From Hymenobacter norwichensis DSM 15439 (GTDB lineage: Bacteria; Bacteroidota; Bacteroidia; Cytophagales; Hymenobacteraceae): a stretch of DNA of 64,000 nt. A program made the position numbers and the translations under genes. Position 1 is the stretch's first letter, and every line of letters starts with the position of its first letter. The notes below the pieces were generated by a model. The model saw nothing but the letters and a program-made list of their open reading frames with translations. It did no database searches and was not told where the DNA came from. Shown here one piece after another: positions 26,133 through 35,135 of this stretch. Location of the stretch: the NCBI RefSeq assembly GCF_000420705.1, contig NZ_ATVL01000008.1, forward strand, positions 1 to 64,000, given 5' to 3'.

Positions 26133-27134
26133 TTAGGCGCCCAGGTATTTCTTCAGCTCGGCGCCGGCCTGCACAATCAGGGAGCGGACCTGAGGCACCG
26201 TGGCCAGGCCGTTGAGCAACCCGAAATCGTGAATCATGCCGTTGTAGCGCACCGTGGTAACGGTTACCCCAGCCTCGTCGAGCTTGCGGCCGTAGGCTTC
26301 GCCCCCGTCGCGCAGGATGTCGCCTTCGGCCACTTGGATCAGCGCTGGCGGCAAACCTTGCAGTTGCTCCGGGGTGGCATTCAGCGGCGAGGCGTAAATC
26401 TGCTGGCGCTCGGCGGGGTCGGTGGTGTAGTTGTCGTAGAGCCACTTCATGAGGGAGGTGGTCAGGAAGCGGTTTTCGCCGTATTTCTGGTAAGATTCCG
26501 TTTCAAAATCGGCATCGACAATGGGCCAGAGCAAAATTTGCAGCTTGATGTGCGGACCGCCTTTTTCCTTGGCCATGAGGCAGGTAACGGTGGTCATGTT
26601 GCCGCCGACGCTGTTGCCCACCACGGCTAGGTTCGCACCGTCCACGTTGATTTCGGCGCCGTGCTCAGCTACCCACTTGGTTGCGGCGTAGATTTCGTGG
26701 ATGGCCTGCGGGTACTGGGCTTCGGGGCTCGGGGTGTAATCCACGAATACGGCCACGTAACCAGATTCCACCACTAAGTCGCGCACCAGGCGTTGGTGGG
26801 TGGGAAAGTCGCCGAGCACCCAGCCGCCGCCGTGAATGAAAATGAATACCGGCAATACTTGCTCGGCAGTGCCTGCGGGGCGCACGATGTGCAGCGGCAC
26901 GGTCAGGCCCTCGCCACGAATGGTTTTCTCACTGACTTCAATACCTGATAAATCAACTGGCACCGAGGCCTGCGCCCCCACCAAACCCAGCCGGGCTTCC
27001 TTGGGTGAAAGGGTTTCCAGCGGCGGCCCGCCGGCGCCGTTCAGGCCCGCCAGAAAGGTTTTCACTTCCCGCGACAGGGCTGGATCGGTGGCAACGGGTA
27101 GCGGCTGGAATACTTCGGAAACTGTGCTGCTCAT
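26133..27134 (-). CDS. HSL-family alpha/beta hydrolase (esterase)
   Basis: 333 residues from MSSTVSEVFQPLPVATDPAL at 27134; the extension to 27206 runs into the promoter. Hormone-sensitive-lipase-family motifs are FIFIHGGGWVLGD (oxyanion hole), VVGNSVGGNM (nucleophile Ser), AEGDILRDGGEAY (Asp) and NGMIHDFGLL (His). A cytoplasmic carboxylesterase is expected. Its upstream region carries the shared motif found at the namA, mhqD and mhqO promoters. First gene of a two-gene unit with the hydrolase at 25325. Confidence 0.9.
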   Translation of the reverse strand: MSSTVSEVFQPLPVATDPALSREVKTFLAGLNGAGGPPLETLSPKEARLGLVGAQASVPVDLSGIEVSEKTIRGEGLTVPLHIVRPAGTAEQVLPVFIFIHGGGWVLGDFPTHQRLVRDLVVESGYVAVFVDYTPSPEAQYPQAIHEIYAATKWVAEHGAEINVDGANLAVVGNSVGGNMTTVTCLMAKEKGGPHIKLQILLWPIVDADFETESYQKYGENRFLTTSLMKWLYDNYTTDPAERQQIYASPLNATPEQLQGLPPALIQVAEGDILRDGGEAYGRKLDEAGVTVTTVRYNGMIHDFGLLNGLATVPQVRSLIVQAGAELKKYLGA

Positions 27135-27203
27135 AGCGGTAAGGCGTAAGATTAACGTCGATACTCCCGTTGGGGAGGCAAGCGGACTACCTGCTCGACC
27201 ACA

Positions 27204-27260
27204 CAAACGTAGCGGGCCCCGGCAGCCAGCAAAAGGTATAAATCATGCATTCGGTGGTAT
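27204..27260 (-). promoter_or_regulatory. Esterase promoter with shared motif
   Basis: On the minus strand ATACCACCGAATGCATG (G of GAAT at 27252) lies 45 nt upstream of TTTG (27207-27204) in TACGTTTG, a perfect TAnnTTTG -7 box. The same motif and spacing occur at three other promoters in this window. Confidence 0.75.
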
Positions 27261-27346
27261 TTTAAGTGCATCGGCGGGGCCAGTACCGCCATCGGCCACC
27301 GCGCAGGCAGTACCTTGCAGGGGCCTTATCACCCCGGCCTTGTGTT

Positions 27347-29611
27347 ATGAAGCGTCTGCTGCTGTTGCTGCTTTGCGGGTCTTGGCTTACCAGCCAGGCC
27401 GAGCCGCTGTACCCGCTGCTGAGCGCCGCCGCCCTGGATAGCCTGCACGCCCAGCTGCGACAGAGCCGGCCCGATACCAACCGCGTGCACCTGCTGCTGC
27501 AACTAGGCACCGACGTGCTGGCCCGGAGCGAAGAGCTGGATACCGATTTCCGGCCGGCCTGGGGCTTTTATCGGCAGGCCCAGGCCCTGAGTGCAACGCT
27601 ACGCTACCAAACCGGCCTTATTACCTGCCTGTATCTGCAAGGCCGGCTACAAAGCACCGCCGCCGCCGATACCACCGGGCTCCGTAGCATCCGGCGGGGC
27701 ATTCAGCTTAGCCAGCTGCAACACCGCCCGCGCCTGGAGGCCTTGGGCTGGTATTACCTCGGCAACGCCTACCCCCGCGTGGCGCAGTATTTCCCGCTCA
27801 GTATTGTCTGCTTTCAGCGTTCTGGCAACTTGTTCCGGCAACTGGGCCGCCGGCCCGAAACGGCCTACATGCTCAAGCAGGTCGCCGACATGCACTTGCT
27901 GCAAGGCCACTCGGGGCTGGCCGTGCATGAACTTGAGCAGGCCGTGGCTTTATACAAGGCGGCGGGCCACCCCAAGCTGCACTACTCCTACGACCTGCTG
28001 CTGGCGGCCAACCGGCAACTGGGCGACTACAAAGAGGCGCTGCGCTACGGCCTGGCCACCATCGAGAATGCGCAGACCACCCACGACACCGTTTCCATTG
28101 CCGGGTTCTACTCCCGGGTGGCCGCCCTCTACAACGAGCTAGGCGAAACCGACCAGGCCCTGCGCTACTACCAGAAAGTATTGCGCAACAATCAGCTTAC
28201 GCACTCCTCCGAGGTGGCAACGGCCGGCGACATTGCCGGCGTGCTCATCCAGCAGGGCAAGCCCCAGCAGGCCCTCGACTTCTACTTGCGCACCACCAAG
28301 GGTAAGACCAGCCTGGAGCCCCGGGTCCATGCCCAGCGCTTAGCTACCTTGTACGTAGCCCTGAAACGGTACCCGGAGGCCGAGCAGCAATATGCCAAGG
28401 TGCTGGCCCTCCCAAAAAGCAAGCCCCTGAGCGACATGAGCCGCATGTACCTCAACCAGACCTTAGGCCAGTTTTACCTACTCACCAAGCGCTACGGCAA
28501 GGCCCGCGGGTATTTCCAGCAGGCCCTCCAGGAAAGTGAGCACAGCGGCTTTCTGGTGGGGAAGTCGCGGCTGCATTTGCTGCTGTTCCGCGCCGATTCG
28601 GCCCAGGGCAACTTCCCGGCGGCTATTGCGCACTACCAGCAATACAAGGCCCTCAACGACTCGGTGTTCAACGACCGAAAAAACCAGCAGGTGGCCCGCC
28701 TGCAAGTGCAGTACGACACCCGCAAGAAAGAGCAAAACATTGCCCTGCTCACCAAGCAAACCCTGCTTCAGCAAAGCAGCCTCCAGCAGAAAGACTTTCA
28801 GCGCAACGCCCTGCTCACCGGGGCCGTGCTGCTGACGCTGCTGCTGGGGCTGGGCTACAACCGCTACCGCCTCAAGCAGCGCAGCAACCTGCTGCTGGAA
28901 GCGCAGCAGCAGGAAATCAACCAGCAAAACCAGTCGCTCCAACACGTGCTGAGCGAAAAGGAAGCCCTGCTGCTGGAGAAAGACTGGATGCTGAAGGAGA
29001 TTCATCACCGCGTAAAAAACAACCTTCAGGTAATCAGCAGCTTGCTCGATACGCAGTCGGATTACCTGAGCGACCCGGCCGCGCTGGCCGCCCTGCGGGA
29101 GGGCCAGAACCGGGTGCACGCCATGGCCCTCATCCACCAGAAGCTCTACCAGTCCACGTGCACCGCCGGGGTAGCCATGGCCGAGTACATCCGCGAAATA
29201 ACCGACCATCTGCTGGATTCTTTCGACCACCAGGACACCGTGCGCACGCAACTGGCCGTGGAGCCGGTGGAGCTGAACATCAACCTGGCCACGCCCCTGG
29301 GCCTCATCCTCAACGAAGTACTCACCAACGCCCTCAAATACGCGTTTCCACCGCCCCGGCGCGGTATTATCAGCATAACCCTCACCAGCCTGGGCCACGG
29401 CCACTACCAGTTGGTAGTAGCCGACGACGGTATCGGTTTTCCGCCCGGCTTCATGCTGGAAGACCACCGCACCATGGGCCTGACCATTGTGCAGGGCTTG
29501 GCCAGCCAGCTCAACGGCGCGCTGCATATCTCACAGACGGACGGTGTACGCATCAGCCTGGAGTTTGCGGTAGGCGCCAAAGTGGCTAATCCGGCGCTGT
29601 TACCAGTCTGA
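27347..29611 (+). CDS. TPR-containing sensor histidine kinase, HisKA_2 type
   Basis: 754 residues from MKRLLLLLLCGSWLTSQA, a signal peptide. About 500 residues of TPR repeats follow, predicted to lie in the periplasm. One transmembrane helix (NALLTGAVLLTLLLGLGYNR) precedes a coiled coil and a HisKA_2 domain with phospho-acceptor His in EIHHRVKNNLQVISSLLDTQ. The HATPase_c domain has NEVLTNALKYAF and VADDGIGFPPG. This architecture is common in Bacteroidota. Its partner is unknown; the convergent sigma-54 regulator ends only 17 bp away and has a receiver domain, so it is a candidate. Confidence 0.88.
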   Translation: MKRLLLLLLCGSWLTSQAEPLYPLLSAAALDSLHAQLRQSRPDTNRVHLLLQLGTDVLARSEELDTDFRPAWGFYRQAQALSATLRYQTGLITCLYLQGRLQSTAAADTTGLRSIRRGIQLSQLQHRPRLEALGWYYLGNAYPRVAQYFPLSIVCFQRSGNLFRQLGRRPETAYMLKQVADMHLLQGHSGLAVHELEQAVALYKAAGHPKLHYSYDLLLAANRQLGDYKEALRYGLATIENAQTTHDTVSIAGFYSRVAALYNELGETDQALRYYQKVLRNNQLTHSSEVATAGDIAGVLIQQGKPQQALDFYLRTTKGKTSLEPRVHAQRLATLYVALKRYPEAEQQYAKVLALPKSKPLSDMSRMYLNQTLGQFYLLTKRYGKARGYFQQALQESEHSGFLVGKSRLHLLLFRADSAQGNFPAAIAHYQQYKALNDSVFNDRKNQQVARLQVQYDTRKKEQNIALLTKQTLLQQSSLQQKDFQRNALLTGAVLLTLLLGLGYNRYRLKQRSNLLLEAQQQEINQQNQSLQHVLSEKEALLLEKDWMLKEIHHRVKNNLQVISSLLDTQSDYLSDPAALAALREGQNRVHAMALIHQKLYQSTCTAGVAMAEYIREITDHLLDSFDHQDTVRTQLAVEPVELNINLATPLGLILNEVLTNALKYAFPPPRRGIISITLTSLGHGHYQLVVADDGIGFPPGFMLEDHRTMGLTIVQGLASQLNGALHISQTDGVRISLEFAVGAKVANPALLPV

Positions 29612-29628
29612 GGCGGTTGCGTACGCGG

Positions 29629-32151
29629 CTACTTGAGCGGCGTAATCTCCAGCTTTTTCATGCGCGACTCCAGCGTGGTGGGCCTGAGGTCGAGCAGCTC
29701 GGCGGCCCCGCCCTTGCCCCGAATGCGGTTGTTGGCCTGGGCCAACGCCGCCAAAATGGTTTCCCGCATGGCATCCTGCATGGGCTTCACGGCCCCGGCC
29801 GGGGCGTACGTACCAGCGGGCGGCGGGCCACTCAGCAAGGGTTCGGCCAGTTCCAGGGTGTTGGAGCGGGCCAGAATGGCGGCACGTTCCAACACGTGCT
29901 CCAACTCCCGGATGTTACCCGGCCACGGGTAGTGCTGAAGTTGGTGCAGCATGCTAGTGGCTAGGCCGGTGAGCGGCTTGCCCAGCTTTTTGCTGATTTT
30001 TTGCAGGAAGTGCATAGTCAGCGGCAGAATATCTTCGGTGCGCTCCCGCAGCGGCGGCACCAGCAGCGGAAACACGTTGAGCCGGTAGTACAAGTCGGAG
30101 CGGAACCGGCCGGCGGCTACTTCCGCCCGCAAATCCCGGTTGGTGGCCGCAATGATGCGCACGTCCACCACAATGGGGCCTTTGCCGCCGATGCGCTCAA
30201 TCTCCTTTTCCTGAAGTACCCGCAGCAGCTTGGCCTGCACTTCCAGAGGCAGCTCCCCAATTTCGTCGAGGAAGATGGTGCTGCCGTGGGCCAGTTCGAA
30301 CTTGCCCAGGCGCTTGTCGGTAGCACCGGTGAAGCTGCCCCGCTCATGCCCAAACAGCTCCGACTCGATGAGCTGCGGCGGCAGCGCGGCGCAGTTCACC
30401 TTCACCATCGTGTGGGTTTTGCGCTGGGACAGGTTGTGCACAGCTCGCGCAATCAGCTCTTTGCCGGTGCCCGTTTCGCCCAGCACCAGCACGGTGTAGT
30501 CGGTGGGGGCCACTTGCCCAATGCTCTGGAACACGCTCAGCAGCGCCGGACTCGTGCCAATGATTTCCTCGAAGTTGTGGCTGGTTTTGATTTCCTCGCT
30601 CAGGTAGGTTTTTTCCTGCTCCAGTTGCTCGCTTAGCAGCTTGATCCGCTCGAAAGCCAGCAGGTTCTCCAGCGCCAGCGCCAGTTGGGCACTCAGCTCC
30701 TGGAGCGTGAGCAAATCCTTGGCCGTAAACGCATACGCCGCCTTACTGGCCAGCACCAACGCCGCCACCGGCTGCCCCTTAATAAGGATGGGCACGTACA
30801 TAGACGATTTCAGACCCAGCTGCTCACCATACAGCTGCGCTACCAAACTCCGCTCCTGCACCTCCTGGGACTGCGGCCCCACGTTCAGGGCCGGTTGCAG
30901 CAGCCATTGTTCCATGTCGGCCACCAAGTGCTGCCATTCCAGCGGGGATACGGTGGCCGGCAGGGGCAGTTCGTCGTCGGTTAGCAGGGTAAAGCCGTTG
31001 GCCTTTTTTAGCACGGTAGCGTCGAAAGGGGTGGCGCCCAGCATTCGGCCTACGCGGTAGATGCTCAGCAAATCCACGCCGGGCAGCAGCTCGTTGATGG
31101 CGGCGGCCACCCGCGGCACTATTTCGCGCATGTCCTTGCCGTTCTGAAACGCGCTGGCCACCGCCAGCTCGGCGGTTTTCAAGTTGCGGCGGGCTTCTAT
31201 TTCCTCGCAGGCCAACAGGTTGTCGAGGGCCAGCGCAATCTGCGGGATAATGAGCCCCACAGCTGCGTAATCGGCGGGCGTGAAGCCGATGGGCACGGTG
31301 CAGGCCAGTTGCAGGCTGGTGAACGAGTGGCGCTTGAGCAGCACCGGAAACACCATCAAAGACTGCACCCTGAACGTGTCGCGGCTGGCGCGGGCCGTTA
31401 GGCTGTGGGCGCACAGTTCCTCGAACGCCGGCCCAGTGAAGATGCCGGGCTGCTCCCCGAGCTGGTCGGGCGGTTCGCGGAGTAGCTTATCGAGCAGCTC
31501 ATCGGAGGCCGCGGGGCCCAGCAATGCCGGCAAATGAATCCGCTCGAAGTTGCCCAGGGCCGTTTTGCGCAGCATCACCCAGTAAAAGGATTGTTCTTCG
31601 GGCAGCCCGATGCGCAGGTTGAGAAAGGAAAACGGCACCAGCTTATCAATCTGGGCGGCAATGGCCAGGCACAGCTGGTCGCGGTCCTGGATGGTGATAA
31701 TGGCATTGTTGACGGCCACCTGAATCTGCTGCTGCTGCCGCAGTTGCACTTCCTCGCCGTGGGCATGGCGGTAGCGCGCTAGTTCCAAGGTCGTCAGCAC
31801 GTCTTTTTCGCGGAAGGGCTTGTTGAGGAAACCGAACGGGCGCGTGACTTTGGCGGCTTCCAGCACGTTGTCGGAGAGGTTGGCCGACAGAAACACGAAC
31901 GGAATCCGCTGGCCGGCCAGCCACTGCGCCAAGTCGATGCCGGTTTGCTCGCCTTGCAAAAAGATGTCGAGCAGCACCACCATAGGCACTTGCTGCGCCA
32001 CCAGGGCCTGCGCTTCGGCCACTGATTTGGCCAGGCCCGTCACCTGGTAGCCCGCCCGGAGCAGAATCCGCCGCAGGTTATTGGCGACGATAAACTCGTC
32101 CTCGACAATGAGAATGGAGGCTAAGGGCGCAAGTTCAGAAGCGGTAAGCAT
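29629..32151 (-). CDS. Sigma-54-dependent response regulator: receiver, two GAF, AAA+, Fis-type HTH
   Basis: 840 residues from [20 protein letters not shown] at 32151. Receiver domain about 12-125 with phospho-acceptor Asp62 (VVLLDIFL). Two GAF-like domains follow (about 150-330 and 350-510), then a coiled linker. The AAA+ domain has Walker A GETGTGKE, the sigma-54 loop GSFTGA and Walker [12 protein letters not shown]. The C-terminal helix-turn-helix is [20 protein letters not shown]. It activates RNA polymerase carrying sigma-54. A -24/-12-like promoter for the divergent AraC gene lies in the shared upstream region. Confidence 0.93.
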   Translation of the reverse strand: MLTASELAPLASILIVEDEFIVANNLRRILLRAGYQVTGLAKSVAEAQALVAQQVPMVVLLDIFLQGEQTGIDLAQWLAGQRIPFVFLSANLSDNVLEAAKVTRPFGFLNKPFREKDVLTTLELARYRHAHGEEVQLRQQQQIQVAVNNAIITIQDRDQLCLAIAAQIDKLVPFSFLNLRIGLPEEQSFYWVMLRKTALGNFERIHLPALLGPAASDELLDKLLREPPDQLGEQPGIFTGPAFEELCAHSLTARASRDTFRVQSLMVFPVLLKRHSFTSLQLACTVPIGFTPADYAAVGLIIPQIALALDNLLACEEIEARRNLKTAELAVASAFQNGKDMREIVPRVAAAINELLPGVDLLSIYRVGRMLGATPFDATVLKKANGFTLLTDDELPLPATVSPLEWQHLVADMEQWLLQPALNVGPQSQEVQERSLVAQLYGEQLGLKSSMYVPILIKGQPVAALVLASKAAYAFTAKDLLTLQELSAQLALALENLLAFERIKLLSEQLEQEKTYLSEEIKTSHNFEEIIGTSPALLSVFQSIGQVAPTDYTVLVLGETGTGKELIARAVHNLSQRKTHTMVKVNCAALPPQLIESELFGHERGSFTGATDKRLGKFELAHGSTIFLDEIGELPLEVQAKLLRVLQEKEIERIGGKGPIVVDVRIIAATNRDLRAEVAAGRFRSDLYYRLNVFPLLVPPLRERTEDILPLTMHFLQKISKKLGKPLTGLATSMLHQLQHYPWPGNIRELEHVLERAAILARSNTLELAEPLLSGPPPAGTYAPAGAVKPMQDAMRETILAALAQANNRIRGKGGAAELLDLRPTTLESRMKKLEITPLK

Positions 32152-32229
32152 AGGAAAAACCAGCCGGAGCATAGCGCAACGCCGGCATGCAGCGAAGGTA
32201 CTCAACGCCTCCAAAGCCTCCGACACAGC

Positions 32230-32245
32230 CTCCGAAATATCGGAG
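32230..32245. promoter_or_regulatory. Dyad in the sigma-54 regulator / AraC intergenic region
   Basis: CTCCGA-AATA-TCGGAG, a perfect 6-bp dyad about 140 bp upstream of the predicted -12 start, a distance typical for enhancer sites of sigma-54 activators. The role is inferred. Confidence 0.35.
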
Positions 32246-32304
32246 TCTCCACTAGAGCGGAGCTTCCGCAGCTTTTATCAGAACCCCACATATTTACACA
32301 AGAC

Positions 32305-32321
32305 ACTTTCAATCAGAAAGT
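32305..32321. promoter_or_regulatory. Dyad ACTTTC-N5-GAAAGT
   Basis: A perfect 17-bp dyad about 65 bp upstream of the predicted AraC transcript start. It could bind a regulator; nothing else identifies it. Confidence 0.35.
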
Positions 32322-32352
32322 TGACAATAATAATATAGCTTACTTCTACCTT

Positions 32353-32368
32353 CGGCACTGCGTTGGCA
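32353..32368 (+). promoter_or_regulatory. Sigma-54-like -24/-12 promoter before AraC gene
   Basis: CGGCACTGCGTTGGCA has GG-N10-GC spacing and matches most positions of TGGCAC-N5-TTGCA. The start would be near 32379, 22 nt before the ATG at 32401. The gene divergent to it encodes a sigma-54 activator. Confidence 0.45.
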
Positions 32369-32400
32369 CTGGCGGCAGAGTATCCTACTGCTACTCTATC

Positions 32401-33336
32401 ATGCTTTTTTCCACACGCCCTTCCTCCCTCGCCCAGTTTGCCCTTGGTTCGTTGGCTGACTTGCGGCAGGAAGTTCAGCCCCTCGCCAACTCGGCGGCTT
32501 TCGTTCGGTGGCCGCAATACACCGTAGTAGTTGAAGACGCGCCAACCGGTACCAATCAGCAACTGGCTGCGGGCTCTTTGCGGCTATATTTCAGTGCCCC
32601 CGGTCAATTGGCGTTGGCCACGGTACCAGTGCAGGCCACCGGCCAGGTGCTGCGTTTTTCCGAAGAATTCGTTGGTTTGGCCGCCGATGAGCAGGATTTG
32701 CTGCTCTTCAATCTGTTTCACCGGCCCGATACGGGCAGCCCCTTGGTGGTACCCGCCGCGCAAGCCACGGAACTACGGTTTTTGCTGGCTAGCGTGCAGC
32801 GGCAGGCCACCGCCGAAGCGCCGCTGGGGGTGGCCTTGCTCCGCTCCTACCTGAAAACCCTGCTGATTTATTGCCTGCATCTGAGCCAGCAGCAACCCGT
32901 GCTACTGCCGCCCGCAGCGCCCAGCCTGTTTCTGCGGTTTCGGAAGCTACTGGAGCAGCACTACCGAGTGTGGAAATCGGTGGCCGAATACGCTGCCCAC
33001 TTGCACATCACGGCCAATCACCTGAGCACCGCCATTAAAAAGGAAACCGGACTACCGGCCAGCACCCACATCCGGCGGCGCATTGTGCTGGAAGCGCAGC
33101 GGCTGGTGTCCCTGCGCGACATTCCGCTGAAAGAAGTGGCCTACCACCTGGGGTTCGAGGACGTTTCGCACTTCAGCAAGCTGTTCAAACGCTCAACGGG
33201 CGTCACGTTTTCCAGCTTCAAGGAGCACGTTTGGACCCAGTACGGCACCTACTCCAACAGCACCGACTATGCGGCGCACCCCGCCCATGCCGTAGGTATT
33301 TCGTCTAGCCGGCACTACCCGCTTTCGGCGGCGTAG
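32401..33336 (+). CDS. AraC-family transcriptional regulator
   Basis: 311 residues. The N-terminal 170 form a cupin-like sensor part (LRLYFSAPGQLALATV and FSEEFVGLAADEQDLLLFNL). The C-terminal AraC double helix-turn-helix spans about 185-285: VAEYAAHLHITANHLSTAIK for the first HTH and KEVAYHLGFEDVSHFSKLFK for the second, then STGVTFSSFKE. It probably controls nearby metabolic genes. It is the intact AraC protein closest to the genes sharing the ACCACCGATT motif, although no copy of the motif lies in its own upstream region. Confidence 0.9.
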   Translation: MLFSTRPSSLAQFALGSLADLRQEVQPLANSAAFVRWPQYTVVVEDAPTGTNQQLAAGSLRLYFSAPGQLALATVPVQATGQVLRFSEEFVGLAADEQDLLLFNLFHRPDTGSPLVVPAAQATELRFLLASVQRQATAEAPLGVALLRSYLKTLLIYCLHLSQQQPVLLPPAAPSLFLRFRKLLEQHYRVWKSVAEYAAHLHITANHLSTAIKKETGLPASTHIRRRIVLEAQRLVSLRDIPLKEVAYHLGFEDVSHFSKLFKRSTGVTFSSFKEHVWTQYGTYSNSTDYAAHPAHAVGISSSRHYPLSAA

Positions 33337-33435
33337 GCTTGTTGTCGGGTGCATGTTTCGCCTCAACCAGCTCCTTTCTGTTAACGGGCACTGCCGGCCA
33401 CGCGTACTAGCTACCTCTCGCTCGTACTCTCTATT

Positions 33436-33954
33436 ATGATGCACAAACTGGCTTTACTTTTCACGCTCAGCCTCGGCCTCACGCCGCCGCTCCTCGCCCA
33501 AACCCGCCGTATGCCTACTGCTGCCACCTCCCCGTCGCCCAAATACAGCCGCACGCCCAACGGCTTTCTGATGGTGCTGCGGCCCGGCGACAACGTGCTG
33601 CACGAACTAGAGCAACTGGCCGTACGCGAGAAAATTCCCAGCGCCAGCTTCACAGGGTTTGGGTTCGTGCACCCCACGTTCGGCTTCTGGGATGCCAGCA
33701 AGAAAGACTACAACCCTAAGTCGTTTCGCAACACCGAGCTGGCCAGCATGACCGGCAGCATCGCCTGGAAAGACGACAAGCCCGCCCTGCACGTGCACGG
33801 CGTGGTTACCGACCAGAACTTTGTGGCGTATGGCGGGCACATTCTGGCGCTGGAAGTCAGCACCGGCTCCGTCGAAATTACGATTGTGGTGCAGCCCCAG
33901 CGCCTCACCCGTGAGGTGGACGAAAGCACCGGCGCGGCCGTATTGAAGCTGTAA
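33436..33954 (+). CDS. Exported PPC-domain (DUF296) protein
   Basis: 172 residues with a signal peptide (MMHKLALLFTLSLGLTPPLL, cleavage near AQT). The PPC domain spans about 35-160: MVLRPGDNVLHELEQLA, ASFTGFGFVHPTFGFWD, and the conserved His residues in ALHVHGVVTD and GGHILALEV, which form a metal site in known structures. Most bacterial PPC proteins are cytoplasmic, so export is notable. The role is unknown. Confidence 0.82.
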   Translation: MMHKLALLFTLSLGLTPPLLAQTRRMPTAATSPSPKYSRTPNGFLMVLRPGDNVLHELEQLAVREKIPSASFTGFGFVHPTFGFWDASKKDYNPKSFRNTELASMTGSIAWKDDKPALHVHGVVTDQNFVAYGGHILALEVSTGSVEITIVVQPQRLTREVDESTGAAVLKL

Positions 33955-34043
33955 TTGCGTTGGCGGAATGCCGCAAGCAGCGCGGCTTGCTTCGCTTGCT
34001 GCCCTGCAATCCGCTTGCCTATCCTTCCTGATTCCCTTGCCTT

Positions 34044-35054
34044 ATGCCTTCATTCGTTGATATTCCGCGGCTTTCGGGCCAGGCCTACCACCAGCTCTAT
34101 TTCCAGGGCGAGGGCCGCAGTTTGGCGCCGGTGCCCAGCGGCAGCAGCACCATCGAGCACTTCGAGATTCATCGGCGCGACGACTTTCGCTACAAGTGCA
34201 AGGATACCATTGCGGCCAACCGCATTGATTTCTACCTGATTTTCATTGTGACGGGCGGGGAGGGCATCCACACGTTTGGGGACGAGCAGCACTACATCAA
34301 GGAAGACATGCTTTGCTTTATCGGGCCCAACACCATCACCACTTGGCAAACCACGGTGGCCGACCACCAGGGCTATTTCTGCGCGTTTTCCGAGGATTTC
34401 TTTAATGCCGACCGCGCCGACAAGACGCTGTTGCGCAGCCTGCCGTTTTTCCGGGTGGGCGGCGGGGCCAGCGTGCTGCCCCTGCAACCCGAGCAAACCC
34501 GCTACTTCCTGCGCTTGATGCAGGACATGGAAACGGACTACCGCTCCGGCCAGCCCGACCGGTCCGCACTGCTGCGTGCCCAGCTCAACCTGCTCATTCA
34601 GCGGGCCTACACCTTTTACCGCGCCGGGCAGCCCCAAGCCGAGCAGGCCCACTCGGCGGGGCTGCGCATCACCAACGCCTTCCTGGCACTGCTCGACGAG
34701 GACCTGGCCGCCCTGGCCGGCAACCGCCCTTTCCGGCAGCACACCGTGAGTGAGTACGCTGAGCGCCTGCACGTCAGCCAAAACCACCTCAACGACACCG
34801 TACGGCAGCATACGGGCCGCTCGGCGGGCACCATCGTGCACGATGCGCTGGCCAAAGCGGCTACCGGCTACCTGGTTAGCTCCGCGCTGTCGGTTGGCGA
34901 AATTGCGTAGCGGCTGGGCTTCGGCAGCGCCACCTATTTTGCCCGGTTCTACCGCCGCCACACCGGCCAAAGCCCCACCCAAGTGCGCGTCAGCCGCCTC
35001 GAAACTCCGGATTCCGTAGAAAGTGCCCGTCATTCCGTAGCCGTGGGTGGCTAG
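34044..35054 (+). pseudogene. AraC-family regulator with in-frame amber stop
   Basis: Intact from MPSFVDIPRLSGQAYHQLYF for 288 codons. It has a cupin sensor and the first HTH (VSEYAERLHVSQNHLNDTVR). In the second HTH the frame reads VGEIA-TAG-RLGFGSATYFARFYRRHTGQ and continues open to a stop at 35052. The TAG (34908-34910) stands where family members usually have Tyr, so one base change from TAC or TAT would explain it. The truncated product lacks the second recognition helix. It could also be a sequencing error. Confidence 0.8.
35011..35040. promoter_or_regulatory. Direct repeat ATTCCGTAG x2 before SDR gene
   Basis: ATTCCGTAG occurs at 35011 and 35032, exactly 21 bp apart (two helical turns), just upstream of a CCTTTG box (35064-35069) before the SDR gene. 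Tandem half-sites 21 bp apart are typical of AraC-family operators. They overlap the 3' tail of the AraC reading frame, so they may be chance. Confidence 0.4.
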
Positions 35055-35135
35055 CCAGCCGGACCTTTGCCGTTACAAAAATGCAGCGCCCCCGCAGACT
35101 GCTGCGGGCCACCAGACATTCCCAATCATTCTTCT

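Noticed and set aside
28478..29527. Minus-strand open frame of 349 codons inside the TPR kinase gene
   Set aside because: Shadow of the kinase domains; no recognisable motif.
34050..35033. Minus-strand open frame of 327 codons opposite the broken AraC gene
   Set aside because: The plus strand encodes a clear AraC protein; the reverse frame is Gly/Val/Ala-rich shadow sequence.
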